From NCBI GenBank assembly GCA_018812885.1, contig JAHJCW010000303.1, positions 1 to 11,744 on the forward strand: 11,744 bases of DNA, in the 5' to 3' direction. A model generated the notes under the pieces. That model was not told the origin of the DNA. It made no database searches and was given only the letters and a program-made list of their open reading frames with translations. Positions 1 to 7,415 of the stretch are shown piece after piece. Position numbers and translations under genes: made by a program. The DNA comes from a bacterium (GTDB lineage Bacteria > Fidelibacterota > Marinisomatia > Marinisomatales > JAHJCW01). The stretch's first letter is position 1, and each line of letters starts with the position of its first letter.

Positions 1-335
1 AAGGTGAACCGATGCATGGTTTAAACGGCGATATTTTAGTATGGAATCCTGTTACCAAACGCCGCCATGAATTGACTTCCATGGGAATTAGAGTTACCAA
101 GGAAACTTTGGTAAAACAAATGGAAATAGCTGGTTTGCAAGAAAATCTTAAGCTTCCATATCATCAAGCTATTCTGAATGATGAAATTCCATTAAGCATA
201 GGCGGAGGAATTGGTCAAGCGCGTACATACATGTATTTGCTAAGAACAGCCCATTTAGGAGAAGTAACAGTTACAATTTGGCCGCAACAGCTTAAAGATA
301 TTTGTGCAAAGAAGAACATCTTTGTTTTAGAATAA
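1..335 (+). CDS. asnA: Aspartate-ammonia ligase (asparagine synthetase A), C-terminal part, cut by the window edge
   Basis: The reading frame is open from the window edge (codons in phase with position 3), so the ATG at 12 is internal. The visible ~110 residues align by eye with the C-terminus of E. coli AsnA: GLNGDILVWNP, then SMGIRV, then the glycine-rich GGGIGQAR, then a TIWPQQ segment near the end. AsnA makes asparagine from aspartate, ammonia and ATP in the cytoplasm and has a class II aminoacyl-tRNA-synthetase-like fold. GGGIGQAR corresponds to motif 3, whose arginine contacts ATP, and it is intact here. A strong terminator follows 24 nt after the stop. A decayed second copy of this gene end lies at 2114-2383. 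Family assignment is secure; only the missing 5' part prevents a full check. Confidence 0.93.
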   Translation, partial: GEPMHGLNGDILVWNPVTKRRHELTSMGIRVTKETLVKQMEIAGLQENLKLPYHQAILNDEIPLSIGGGIGQARTYMYLLRTAHLGEVTVTIWPQQLKDICAKKNIFVLE

Positions 336-358
336 TTTTTAGATTATAAATGATTGTG

Positions 359-398
359 AAAGTTTAGGAACGATGAATTTCGTTCCTAAACTTTTTTA
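359..398 (+). terminator. Rho-independent terminator of asnA
   Basis: The stem AGTTTAGGAACGA (361-373) pairs perfectly with TCGTTCCTAAACT (380-392) around a 6-nt loop, extended by two A-T pairs outside (359-360 with 393-394) and followed by a T-rich run. A recognisably homologous but worn version follows the asnA remnant at 2411-2442, showing that the terminator was duplicated together with the gene end. Confidence 0.88.
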
Positions 399-568
399 TT
401 GTGTATTATATTCCATTGAGCTACTGAAAAGTATCTTAAGCGCAGCGTCCCTTTGAGTAATTTTTAGGAGTGATCTATCAATAAATCGAATGGCGACTAT
501 TAAGAATAAAAGGGCTTTAGTTTTAATAATATAAAAAAGAAAATTTTCTATAGGTCGGGTGTACATAC

Positions 569-796
569 TTATGTAGTTTTTTTCACAAGTGTGAACAATA
601 ATAGTGATATTATAGCCAATACAAAGCCATAAATGAATGTTGTTTCAGGGCTTATTTTGTCCCATAAAATGCCGGCGATAAATCCTCCCGGCAGCGCTAC
701 TAATCCTATAGCTGTGTGAAATGTTCCTAATGCTGTTGCTTTTAAATGTTTAGGCGCTAAATCTACCACGAATGCCCTCTGAACACCATCAATCAT
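569..796 (-). CDS. MFS transporter, C-terminal fragment (downstream of frameshift)
   Basis: Seventy-five residues beginning MIDGVQRAFVVDLAP and carrying the last two predicted membrane helices of a major facilitator protein. The sequence is the direct continuation of the upstream fragment at 793-1737 in the -1 frame: adding one T to the six-base homopolymer (plus-strand A run 799-804) would join them as one protein of about 390 residues. The stop of the first part and the ATG of this part overlap as ATGA, which superficially resembles translational coupling. However, the MIDGVQRA segment is normally an internal loop of the transporter, so a separate gene is unlikely. Whether this is a real mutation or a base-calling error in a homopolymer cannot be decided here. 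Confidence 0.8.
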   Translation of the reverse strand: MIDGVQRAFVVDLAPKHLKATALGTFHTAIGLVALPGGFIAGILWDKISPETTFIYGFVLAIISLLLFTLVKKTT

Positions 797-1737
797 AGAA
801 AAAATATTCCATAAATGATAAAAAATAGTAGAAGACTATAAAGATTTGAAGCGAATATTAATCCAATTGAAGTTATAGCAAATATTAAATAACCAATAAT
901 TAAAACAGGTTTTCTTCCAATTTTATCTGATAGTATTCCTGAAGGTATTGCGCAAATAGTGTAAACAACATAGAATAAGACATAAAGAAGGATTGCCATG
1001 TTGTCAGCTAATCCAATATCCTTGGCTCTTAACAGGAGGAAAGCATATCCAAAATGTCCCAATGCAAATATCGAGGAAACAATAATAAACAATCTCAAGT
1101 TCCATGATAATTCTTTGAAACTTACCTTAATGGACATGGTTTTTGTTTCTTTTTTCAAAGGAGTATTCTTTTCTTTGATAAATAAAATAACAAATACTGC
1201 AATTAGCCCCGGTATGAAAGCAAAAAGGAAGATATTTTTATATCCTAAAACAGGAAGAAGAAGAAAAGCAAGGACTGCTCCTAAAACTGATCCAATACCA
1301 TCCATAGCTCTGTGGAATCCATAAGCTTTCCCCCTGACATTTTCGTCACATGATTCAGCTACAAGGGCATCCCTTGGGGCAGTTCTTAATCCTTTGCCAA
1401 TTCTTTCTATTACCCTGAAAAAAAGAACAAAATACCAGACCGTAGCAAAGGCAAATAATGGTTTTGTCAAAGATGATAGAGAATAACCTAATAGAATAAA
1501 CGGCTTTCTTTTTTTAATTTTATCTGACCAATAACCAGATATCACCTTTAATAAAGAAGCTGTTGTTTCCGCGGCGCCTTCAACAATGCCCACTGCGTAA
1601 GCACCGGCGCCCAAGACAGAAACCATGAATAAAGGAATTAGCGGGAAAACCATCTGACTGCTAAGATCAGTGAATAAACTTATCAATCCCAGTATGAATA
1701 TATTTCGAGTGATGCCCTTAAAGATTTGTTTATTCAT
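793..1737 (-). CDS. MFS efflux-type transporter, N-terminal part, frameshifted
   Basis: A major facilitator superfamily permease with about ten hydrophobic helices in this part. Both copies of the conserved loop motif A are visible: GYWSDKIKKRKP after helix 2 and GILSDKIGRKP in the second half. A charged central loop (KEKNTPLKKETKTMS) separates the two halves. The substrate cannot be read from sequence; pairing with a PadR repressor suggests drug or toxic-compound export. I chose the ATG at 1737 (MNKQIF) over the one at 1761 because GAGGAA, formed by the last codons of padR, sits 7 nt upstream of it and the start then follows the padR stop by 4 nt, a normal operon junction. The frame breaks at the A run 799-804; the remainder is at 569-796. 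Confidence 0.85.
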   Translation of the reverse strand: MNKQIFKGITRNIFILGLISLFTDLSSQMVFPLIPLFMVSVLGAGAYAVGIVEGAAETTASLLKVISGYWSDKIKKRKPFILLGYSLSSLTKPLFAFATVWYFVLFFRVIERIGKGLRTAPRDALVAESCDENVRGKAYGFHRAMDGIGSVLGAVLAFLLLPVLGYKNIFLFAFIPGLIAVFVILFIKEKNTPLKKETKTMSIKVSFKELSWNLRLFIIVSSIFALGHFGYAFLLLRAKDIGLADNMAILLYVLFYVVYTICAIPSGILSDKIGRKPVLIIGYLIFAITSIGLIFASNLYSLLLFFIIYGIFFL

Positions 1738-1741
1738 ATTA

Positions 1742-2041
1742 TTATTCCTCAAAAACTTCATTGACTAATTCTTTAATTTTTATTTTTGACTTATTAAGAA
1801 TACTAGATCCTTTTTGTGTTATGAAATAATATTTTCTAATTTTCCCTCGAACCACTTCTTTTCTGCTAGTTAAGTATTTTTGATTTTCTAATGAGTGAAG
1901 GATTGGATATAGAGTTCCCGGACTAATAGAATATCCATGTTTCTTCAGCTCTTGCATTATTTCCACTCCGAATATTTCGTCTTTACTTGCATGATACAAT
2001 ATATGTATTCGAATAAAACCCAAAAAGATGTTTCTTATCAT
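1742..2041 (-). CDS. PadR-family transcriptional regulator
   Basis: A 99-residue winged-helix protein of the PadR type. The diagnostic segment runs from FGVEIMQELKKHGY (residues 24-37) into SPGTLYPILHSLE (40-52), the recognition helix, followed by the wing with GKIRKYYFIT (66-75) and a short C-terminal dimerisation helix. The length fits the small subgroup with one C-terminal helix. PadR proteins usually repress themselves and an adjacent transporter and respond to small toxic molecules. Here padR is the first gene, the MFS gene follows after 4 nt, and an inverted repeat lies in the promoter region (2068-2094). No clear Shine-Dalgarno sequence precedes the ATG; the start is chosen because MIRNIFLGFIRIHIL matches the usual N-terminus of the family. 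Confidence 0.88.
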   Translation of the reverse strand: MIRNIFLGFIRIHILYHASKDEIFGVEIMQELKKHGYSISPGTLYPILHSLENQKYLTSRKEVVRGKIRKYYFITQKGSSILNKSKIKIKELVNEVFEE

Positions 2042-2067
2042 AATATCAATTTACGATATCTAAATCC

Positions 2068-2094
2068 GATAACAAATAAACATATTTCGTTATC
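2068..2094. promoter_or_regulatory. Candidate PadR operator (inverted repeat upstream of padR)
   Basis: GATAACAAATA (2068-2078) and TATTTCGTTATC (2083-2094) form an inverted repeat with 11-bp arms, one unpaired C and a 4-bp centre. It lies 27-53 bp upstream of the padR start, where an autoregulatory operator would be expected. It is not the ATGT/ACAT form described for some PadR proteins, so binding is only inferred. The region also contains a nearby GATATC (2055-2060). Confidence 0.45.
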
Positions 2095-2113
2095 ATCTTT
2101 ATTTGCCTATCAT

Positions 2114-2383
2114 CGCCATGAATTAACTTCAAGGGGAATTAGAGTGACTAAAGAAACTTTAGTAAAACAAATGGAAATAGCCGGATTGGAAGAGAACCTA
2201 AACTGCCTTATCATCAAGCTATTTTGAATGATGAAATCCCGTTGAGTATTGATGGAGAAATTGGTCAAACATACTTATATGTACCTGCTTAGAACAGCTC
2301 ACCTAGGTGAAGTTACCGTTACAATTTGGCCGCAACAGCAAAAGGATATTTGTGCCAAAAAGAATATCTTTGTGTTAGAATAG
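2114..2383 (+). pseudogene. asnA: Decayed 3' fragment of a second asnA copy
   Basis: This segment aligns end to end with positions 63-335 of the intact gene end (270 against 273 bases). By hand count there are about 40 substitutions, most of them synonymous, so the two copies diverged mainly while both were under selection. This copy is now broken. One base is lost near 2208, putting the frame into a TGA at 2224-2226. Two more bases are lost near 2258, which restores the frame. The motif 3 glycines are changed (GGGIGQAR reads as DGEIGQ with the arginine region hit by the deletion), the SMGIRV methionine is an arginine codon, and the 5' two thirds of the gene is absent. The fragment begins abruptly next to the padR promoter and keeps its terminator. 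Confidence 0.88.
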
Positions 2384-2410
2384 GTTAAAGGATACAATCT
2401 ATAATAATTG

Positions 2411-2445
2411 TAGGGAACGATGAATTTTGTTCCTTGTTTTTTATT
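2411..2445 (+). terminator. Terminator following the asnA remnant
   Basis: A stem formed by 2411-2420 and 2427-2436 (including G-T pairs) is followed by a T run. The stem core GGAACGA and its loop TGAATT match the terminator behind the intact asnA end, so it is a duplicated, slightly worn copy. The attC-like palindrome begins right after it. Confidence 0.7.
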
Positions 2446-2534
2446 TACTAACGGTTCATGGATAAAAAAAGTTGCCGAATGCAATTTTGGCGAAAGTGCA
2501 AAGTACCGTAGTCTTTTATATGTTGTTAGCCGAA
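2446..2534 (-). repeat. attC-like palindrome A, at the distal end of the array
   Basis: On the plus strand CTAAC (2448-2452) pairs with GTTAG (2525-2529). Inside are CAT/ATG, an ATAAAA/TTTTAT block and TGCA (2480-2483) with TGCA (2497-2500), with unpaired bases in between, as in the bulged stem of an integron attC site. In the sense of the array the R'' box is GGCTAAC and the R' box is GTTAGTA, so R' departs from the usual GTTRRRY. The R'' side, extended outward (plus 2525-2544), matches the beginning of cassette 3 read on the minus strand from 4859 at about 16 of 20 positions. Beyond this site lies the terminator of the asnA remnant, so it would be the last site of the array. Confidence 0.5.
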
Positions 2535-2590
2535 GTTGATGAGAATACAAATGGTGCGTCATAATTCCGCATAGGTCTATCAGGATCTAG

Positions 2591-4816
2591 TTAATGAGAA
2601 CTTTTTTTAACGGTTATTTTCCCATCTCCCTCTTCAGTAAAGCTACCAATGTAAGAAGCATCGGATACACTGTTGCCGTGAAGTTCCCGCAGGAGATCAT
2701 CAGTGTATTTGGATGGAACCACAATCAGCAGGCCGCCTGAGGTTTGCGCATCACAAAGTATAATTCTTGCTGTTTTTGAGATATCTTCATTCCATTCCAC
2801 TGTATCTGCTACATAGTCCATATTGTTGAGTGTTCCACCCGGAATGATGTTTCCTGTCGCAAATTCCCAAGCCTCACAGATTGAAGGTACACTATCGAGA
2901 TAAACCACCGCATTAACCAAGCTGGCTCGGGACATTTCCTTGAGATGTCCCATTAACCCAAATCCAGTAACATCAGTGCAGGCATTCACTGGAAATTGGT
3001 TTAGCACCTCGGCTGCACGGCGGTTGAGTGCACTCATAATTGCAATAGCACGATTTATTGTTTTCTCGTCTGTCAAACCTCGTTTAATAGCGGTTGTGAT
3101 AATTCCAATGCCTATAGGTTTGGTAAGAATGATTGCGTCGCCAGGTTGGGCGTTAGAATTAGTGAGAATCCGCTTAGGATTAATAACGCCTGTAACTGCC
3201 ATTCCATATTTGGGTTCTGTGTCGTCCACAGTGTGTCCGCCTATAATGCTGACACCAGCTTCCGTTGCTTTGTCCTGAGCACCTTGGAGAATGCGTTTCA
3301 AGATTTCCATGGGTAAACGATTTGATGGGAATCCCACAACATTGAGAGCAAACAGCGGTTTTCCTCCCATAGCATAGATGTCACTAAACGCATTGGCGGC
3401 TGCGATGGCCCCAAAATGGTACGGGTCGTCCACGATAGGTGTAAAGAAATCGACCGTTTGGACGATGGCAGTACGATCATCAAGACGATAAACAGCAGCG
3501 TCGTCATTCGTTTCCGTTCCCACCAGGATATTCGCATCCTGTGGAACAGGCAAATCTGCCAAAATCTTTTCCAACGCCTGAGGCCGCAGTTTGCAGGGAC
3601 ACCCCAATCCTGCGGTAAAGTGTGTCAACTTGATGTCTGTTAGATCCGTCACAGCGGGAACAACCTCTGTTCCTGAAGGTTTCAACCGTTGAACTGCTCC
3701 GGTAATGATTTCAATTGCCCGGTCTATCTCATCTTCAGTCGTCATTTTACCGGTGGAAAATCGCACTGTTCCCATCGCATACTCCATTGGAACATTCATA
3801 GCAGTTAGAACCGAGGAGACATCAATGGAGTCCGAATGGCAAGCGGCGCCAGCAGAAGCTGCAATTCCTTCAATTTCGGATAGAATTGTGTCCGCTTCAA
3901 TATTTACAAAGCTTACACTTAAGGTATTTGGTAGGCGTTTTTCCAGATGACCATTCAGTTTTATCTCTCCCAATCTCTTTTGCAATCCGTTGTACAATCT
4001 ATCTCGCATAGTTATCATATGTAGGGCGTTCTTTTCCAAATCTAGTTTTGCAATTTCGCATGCCTTCCCCAATCCCACAATCTCCAATGTATTTTCTGTC
4101 CCTGCTCTTCTGTTCTGCTCGTGATTAGCGCCATGGATTAGTTTATCTAAATGGGTTCCGTGGCGGATGTATAGGGCACCAATGCCCTTGGGAGCGTATA
4201 GCTTATGTCCGGCTACAGATAAGAGATTCACACCCAATTCGTCGATAATTGTAGAAATTTTTCCGACCGATTGAGCTGCGTCTGTATGCATAATAATCCC
4301 ATTCTGTCTGGCGAGCTTGGCGATTTCCGGAATCGGTTGAATGGTTCCAACCTCGTTATTGGCGTGCATGATTGTGATCAAAATAGTTTGTGGCGTAATA
4401 GCTTCTTCCACCTCTGTCACATGCACCAATCCAAAATCATCCACGGGTATGTAAGTTATTTTAAAACCATTTGTTTCAAGATACTTGCAGACCTCAATTA
4501 CTGCTGGATGTTCAATAGTTGAGGTAATAATGTGATTGCCTTTTTGACGATTGGCGAAAGCTGCTCCCTTGATGGCATAGTTGTTCGATTCAGTTCCACC
4601 GCTGGTAAAGATCACTTCATCCGGTTGACAGGTCAGTAGATCAGCTACCTGCTTGCGAGCTTTTTCGACGGCTTTTTTTGTTTGAATCCCGTACCAGTGT
4701 GAACTTGATGGATTGCCAAAATGTTCTTCGAGATATGGCCTCATTGCCTCAACAACTTCCGGAGCAATAGGAGTTGTTGCATTATAATCGAGATAAATGG
4801 GTTTCATCTGTGACAT
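2591..4816 (-). CDS. selD: NifS-like cysteine desulfurase / selenide, water dikinase (SelD) fusion
   Basis: A 741-residue two-domain protein. Residues 1 to about 380 are a class V PLP enzyme of the NifS/IscS type: YLDYNATTP near the start, SVAGHK with the PLP lysine at 205, and SAGAAC with the catalytic cysteine at 326. After a short linker, residues ~395-741 are selenophosphate synthetase: GLGCPCK (Cys406, Cys408, Lys409), NDDAAVY, SDIYAMGGKP and GGHTVDD are all present. NifS-like enzymes can release selenium from selenocysteine, and SelD uses selenide and ATP to make selenophosphate, so the fusion could hand selenium from one site to the next. The SelD active site uses cysteine; no in-frame TGA occurs. 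No selA, selB, tRNA-Sec or mnmH lies nearby. The gene is visibly richer in GC than its neighbours and sits alone in cassette 3. NifS-SelD fusions are known but uncommon. Confidence 0.93.
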   Translation of the reverse strand: MSQMKPIYLDYNATTPIAPEVVEAMRPYLEEHFGNPSSSHWYGIQTKKAVEKARKQVADLLTCQPDEVIFTSGGTESNNYAIKGAAFANRQKGNHIITSTIEHPAVIEVCKYLETNGFKITYIPVDDFGLVHVTEVEEAITPQTILITIMHANNEVGTIQPIPEIAKLARQNGIIMHTDAAQSVGKISTIIDELGVNLLSVAGHKLYAPKGIGALYIRHGTHLDKLIHGANHEQNRRAGTENTLEIVGLGKACEIAKLDLEKNALHMITMRDRLYNGLQKRLGEIKLNGHLEKRLPNTLSVSFVNIEADTILSEIEGIAASAGAACHSDSIDVSSVLTAMNVPMEYAMGTVRFSTGKMTTEDEIDRAIEIITGAVQRLKPSGTEVVPAVTDLTDIKLTHFTAGLGCPCKLRPQALEKILADLPVPQDANILVGTETNDDAAVYRLDDRTAIVQTVDFFTPIVDDPYHFGAIAAANAFSDIYAMGGKPLFALNVVGFPSNRLPMEILKRILQGAQDKATEAGVSIIGGHTVDDTEPKYGMAVTGVINPKRILTNSNAQPGDAIILTKPIGIGIITTAIKRGLTDEKTINRAIAIMSALNRRAAEVLNQFPVNACTDVTGFGLMGHLKEMSRASLVNAVVYLDSVPSICEAWEFATGNIIPGGTLNNMDYVADTVEWNEDISKTARIILCDAQTSGGLLIVVPSKYTDDLLRELHGNSVSDASYIGSFTEEGDGKITVKKSSH

Positions 4817-4851
4817 TCTCTACTATGTTTTATATTAAATTTTATCAATTT

Positions 4852-4990
4852 CGCCTAACGGATTGATGTATGAAACGTTTGGCATTCAAGGCGTTTCAGT
4901 ATCAAACTGCTACTAAGTTTATTAAATATACTGCCCTCAAATATAGCACTTTCTGCCAAATGTTTTATATGCCGTGTTACCAACTGGGCG
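4852..4990 (-). repeat. attC-like palindrome B, between TonB receptor and NifS-SelD
   Basis: The arms TATGAAACGTTTGGCA (4869-4884) and TGCCAAATGTTTTATA (4954-4969) pair over 16 positions, 14 Watson-Crick and 2 G-T. Outside them are GCCTAAC (4853-4859) and GTTACCAACTGGGC (4976-4989), in which GTTA and GGC correspond but an extra 7 bases intervene. Inside, a further stem joins CAGTAT and ATACTG (4897-4902 with 4927-4932). The total of about 139 bp is at the long end for attC sites. In array orientation the R' box is CGTTAGGC, the canonical form, and cassette 3 starts in it. Confidence 0.6.
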
Positions 4991-5009
4991 TTTTCTATTT
5001 TTCTAATAT

Positions 5010-5050
5010 TCATTTAAAGGTTCTGCCATGTTTTGCACGACAGAACCTTG
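5010..5050 (-). terminator. Hairpin after the TonB receptor gene, possible terminator
   Basis: AAGGTTCTG (5017-5025) and CAGAACCTT (5041-5049) form a perfect 9-bp stem with a 15-nt loop, 15 bp beyond the receptor stop codon. On the minus strand it is followed by TTTAAAT, a short U tract, so termination would be weak. It lies outside the attC-like palindrome B. Confidence 0.5.
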
Positions 5051-5064
5051 TTAATAATTGAATT

Positions 5065-7290
5065 TTATTTAATTCCAAACGGGATTTTCAGATTTACACT
5101 AATATTCCTACCAATATTATAATAGCCCGTTCCCTTCAAAGTTGATAAATGGTCTATATAGGTTTCATTCAGCAAGTTATTTGCCTGAACAGACAAAGAT
5201 ACCATCTGATTTACCCATTTTATATCTGTCCCTATTCCAGCATTTAACAAAAAATAGCTGTTGGTTTCCGTTTCAAACATTGCAGGATTATTTTGCTTTG
5301 CGGCAAAAAGACCTCCAACTTTGAAAAAAGTATTTTTCAAGAAAGCCAATTTTTGCTTTTGAAATTTGAGTTCAAACCTCATTTTATTTTGAGGAATAAA
5401 TGGCAGATTGCTTCCGTCATCTTGTTTGCCGATCAGATAAGCATAGCTTGTTTTAAAATTTAACCAGTCAACCGGTAAAACATCAATAGCAAGTTCACTA
5501 CCATAAATTTCAGCATTGGTTTGCGAGTACCGGTAGATTTTATCACCATTAGCAATTGTATCATCAGTTGGGGCAATAAAAATATAATCGTTAATACTGT
5601 TATAAAAACCGGAAACATCAACCATCACAAATTTTGAATGAAAATGGGCACTTAAATCGGCTTCGTAACTACGTTGTGATTTTAATTCGGGGTTTCCCTG
5701 CTCGTATCTTACACCATGCATACCGTTTTCCGTTAATTCGGCAATATTAGGTGTTCTGTAAGCAGATGCAATATTTGTGCGCAACAAGATGTTTTTGTTT
5801 ATTTCATAGGTTGCACCGAGGGAAGCACTTACATTTCCAAAATCAGTATTAACTGCCTCTTTGTTTGTTTCTGTTTTTGTTGATATGGTACGGAAATCAT
5901 ATCTTATACCGGCTTGTGCTTTCAGCTTTTCAAAAAAAGTATGTTGAGCTAATCCAAAAACAGAGAAATCATTCACATCGGCATCTGGCAATACATGATT
6001 TGGGGCTTCATTGTTTCTGTTGGTTTTATTAGCTCCTTGCACTCCTACAATATATTCCGAATTTGCTGTTGGTGGCAGATAAGTCTTTACTTCATAGGAA
6101 AATGTGTTCAAGTCCATATCAACCATTTCAAAAAACGGCTTATTCTCATCGGTCAGCAATCGCCTGTTGTTCATTTGGTAAGCAGCATTCAAATCAATTT
6201 TATAGTTCCTAAGGAATAAGGTATTTCTGGTAGAAATAATATGATTGGTTAAATCCTGATACCAAAGTTTGTTTTCCCTTCCATTTTCGGTTGTTAACGG
6301 AACAGCATCACCTACACACATTCCAAGTTTAGGTTGGTTGTAATCATAATACAACTGGAATAGTCCAAAGGATTTGTTTATACCAAAATTGGCTTTAAAA
6401 CTATTTTCATTAAAACGTGTATTGGGGACATAATCACCGTTTCCATCCCTATAATCAGTATGGCTTTTTATCCCACCACGTAAGCCCCAAAAAATATTTT
6501 CGGAACTTCCTTTTATACCAATATTGCTTACTACTCCTTGTGTATTTGAATAGTATTGTATATTGTAATCACCAAGAATTTTTCCTATTGGAGCAGGTTT
6601 TTCCTTAATCACATTAATAATGCCACCAACGGCATCTGAACCATAAAGCAAAAAAGCCGGACCTTTAATTATTTCAATGTGGTCAATGCCAAATTCATCA
6701 ATAATAAAGGGATGGTTTTCCGAAAATTGAAAGTTTTCCATTTTCACACCATTATTGAGCATCAATATGTTAGTCATGGATAAACCTCTGATAACCGGTT
6801 TTGCTACACCTGTGCCTTTGGCTATCATATCAACACCTGGTAAACTGGAAAGGGCTTCGATAAAAGTAGGCGTTCCAATTGAGGCAATATCCTTGCTTTT
6901 AATTAAATCAATTTTAATAGCATTTTCGTGTTGCGTTGAATACATCCCACCCGAAACCACAACCCCCTCGGCTTGCAATACGGCTGGTTCCATTTTAATG
7001 TTTAATATTTTACCGCTATCTCCGGGGAATATAGTTTTAATAACGGTTTTATAACCCACGTAAGAAAATTGGATTTTTATTTCTCCGCTGGGCAAGTTTG
7101 TAAGAATATATTCACCGTTTTTATCAGTCAATGTGCCTTTATTTTGTTCAGGAAGATAAACATTGGTAAAAGGCAATACCGTGTTTGTTGTTTCATCGGT
7201 TACTCTGCCTTTGATAATGTTTTGGGCAAAACCGATTTGGTTTATCATTGCAAATAGTACAATGAAGACCAAAGAAATTCTTATTTTCAT
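5065..7290 (-). CDS. TonB-dependent outer-membrane receptor, probably for a metal or metal chelate
   Basis: A 741-residue outer-membrane protein. Residues 1-22 are a signal peptide ending GFA before QN. Residues ~25-110 are a carboxypeptidase-regulatory-like domain (KGRVTDETTNTVLPFTNVYL, then NGEY, then SYVGYKT), typical of Bacteroidota receptors. The plug follows at about 125-235, with SLPGVD, KPVIRGL and PAFLLYGSDAVGGIINVI; the rest is a beta-barrel with a terminal strand ending in IPFGIK. The plug pattern RGL..N..L.LNNG and PA.LLYG.DA.GG resembles zinc receptors of the ZnuD type, but this does not fix the substrate. The small His/CPxC protein encoded just upstream on the same strand supports a metal role. 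No Shine-Dalgarno sequence precedes the ATG. A long leader with an inverted repeat (7308-7338) may carry regulation. Confidence 0.9.
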   Translation of the reverse strand: MKIRISLVFIVLFAMINQIGFAQNIIKGRVTDETTNTVLPFTNVYLPEQNKGTLTDKNGEYILTNLPSGEIKIQFSYVGYKTVIKTIFPGDSGKILNIKMEPAVLQAEGVVVSGGMYSTQHENAIKIDLIKSKDIASIGTPTFIEALSSLPGVDMIAKGTGVAKPVIRGLSMTNILMLNNGVKMENFQFSENHPFIIDEFGIDHIEIIKGPAFLLYGSDAVGGIINVIKEKPAPIGKILGDYNIQYYSNTQGVVSNIGIKGSSENIFWGLRGGIKSHTDYRDGNGDYVPNTRFNENSFKANFGINKSFGLFQLYYDYNQPKLGMCVGDAVPLTTENGRENKLWYQDLTNHIISTRNTLFLRNYKIDLNAAYQMNNRRLLTDENKPFFEMVDMDLNTFSYEVKTYLPPTANSEYIVGVQGANKTNRNNEAPNHVLPDADVNDFSVFGLAQHTFFEKLKAQAGIRYDFRTISTKTETNKEAVNTDFGNVSASLGATYEINKNILLRTNIASAYRTPNIAELTENGMHGVRYEQGNPELKSQRSYEADLSAHFHSKFVMVDVSGFYNSINDYIFIAPTDDTIANGDKIYRYSQTNAEIYGSELAIDVLPVDWLNFKTSYAYLIGKQDDGSNLPFIPQNKMRFELKFQKQKLAFLKNTFFKVGGLFAAKQNNPAMFETETNSYFLLNAGIGTDIKWVNQMVSLSVQANNLLNETYIDHLSTLKGTGYYNIGRNISVNLKIPFGIK

Positions 7291-7307
7291 AATGTTATAA
7301 TATTTTA

Positions 7308-7338
7308 AGTTGGTTAATACTATTTAGCAAAACCAACT
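7308..7338. promoter_or_regulatory. Inverted repeat in the TonB receptor leader
   Basis: AGTTGGTT (7308-7315) and AACCAACT (7331-7338) form an 8-bp perfect inverted repeat with a 15-nt spacer, 18-48 bp upstream of the receptor start. It could be an operator or an RNA hairpin covering the leader. The inner edge (minus strand GTTAACCAACTT) also resembles the unusual R'' side of palindrome B (plus strand GTTACCAACTGG), so a degraded cassette boundary is an alternative. Function is unproven. Confidence 0.35.
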
Positions 7339-7415
7339 ACCTGTTAATAGTTAATAAATTACTGAATTAAAATAAATGTTATAACAGCAATGGATTAAAT
7401 TGCTATTGCTATAAA

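Noticed and set aside
12..335. A complete 107-residue gene starting at ATG 12
   Set aside because: The frame is open to the window edge and GLNGDILVWNP is an internal AsnA segment; the ATG is internal.
538..549. AGAAAATTTTCT palindrome as terminator of the MFS gene
   Set aside because: It is all A-T except two pairs and has no loop, so it would not form a stable hairpin, despite the T run on the minus strand.
793..804. Programmed -1 frameshift in the MFS gene
   Set aside because: The in-frame heptamer would be A TTT TTT, where the first tRNA would mispair after slipping; a simple homopolymer indel is more likely.
1937..2227. A 96-residue plus-strand gene
   Set aside because: Its first half is the antisense of padR and its promoter; the second half is the broken asnA remnant.
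3590..3625. Selenocysteine in the SelD active site
   Set aside because: The codons at residues 406 and 408 are cysteine codons (TGC-type on the minus strand); no in-frame TGA occurs.
2525..4859. Inverted ends around NifS-SelD as transposon terminal repeats
   Set aside because: No transposase or target duplication is visible, and the ends are part of bulged palindromes shared by other boundaries; the integron-like reading explains more.
7386..7404. AGCAAT/ATTGCT hairpin after the small CPxC gene as a terminator
   Set aside because: Six weak pairs and no following T run; read-through into the receptor gene is more likely.
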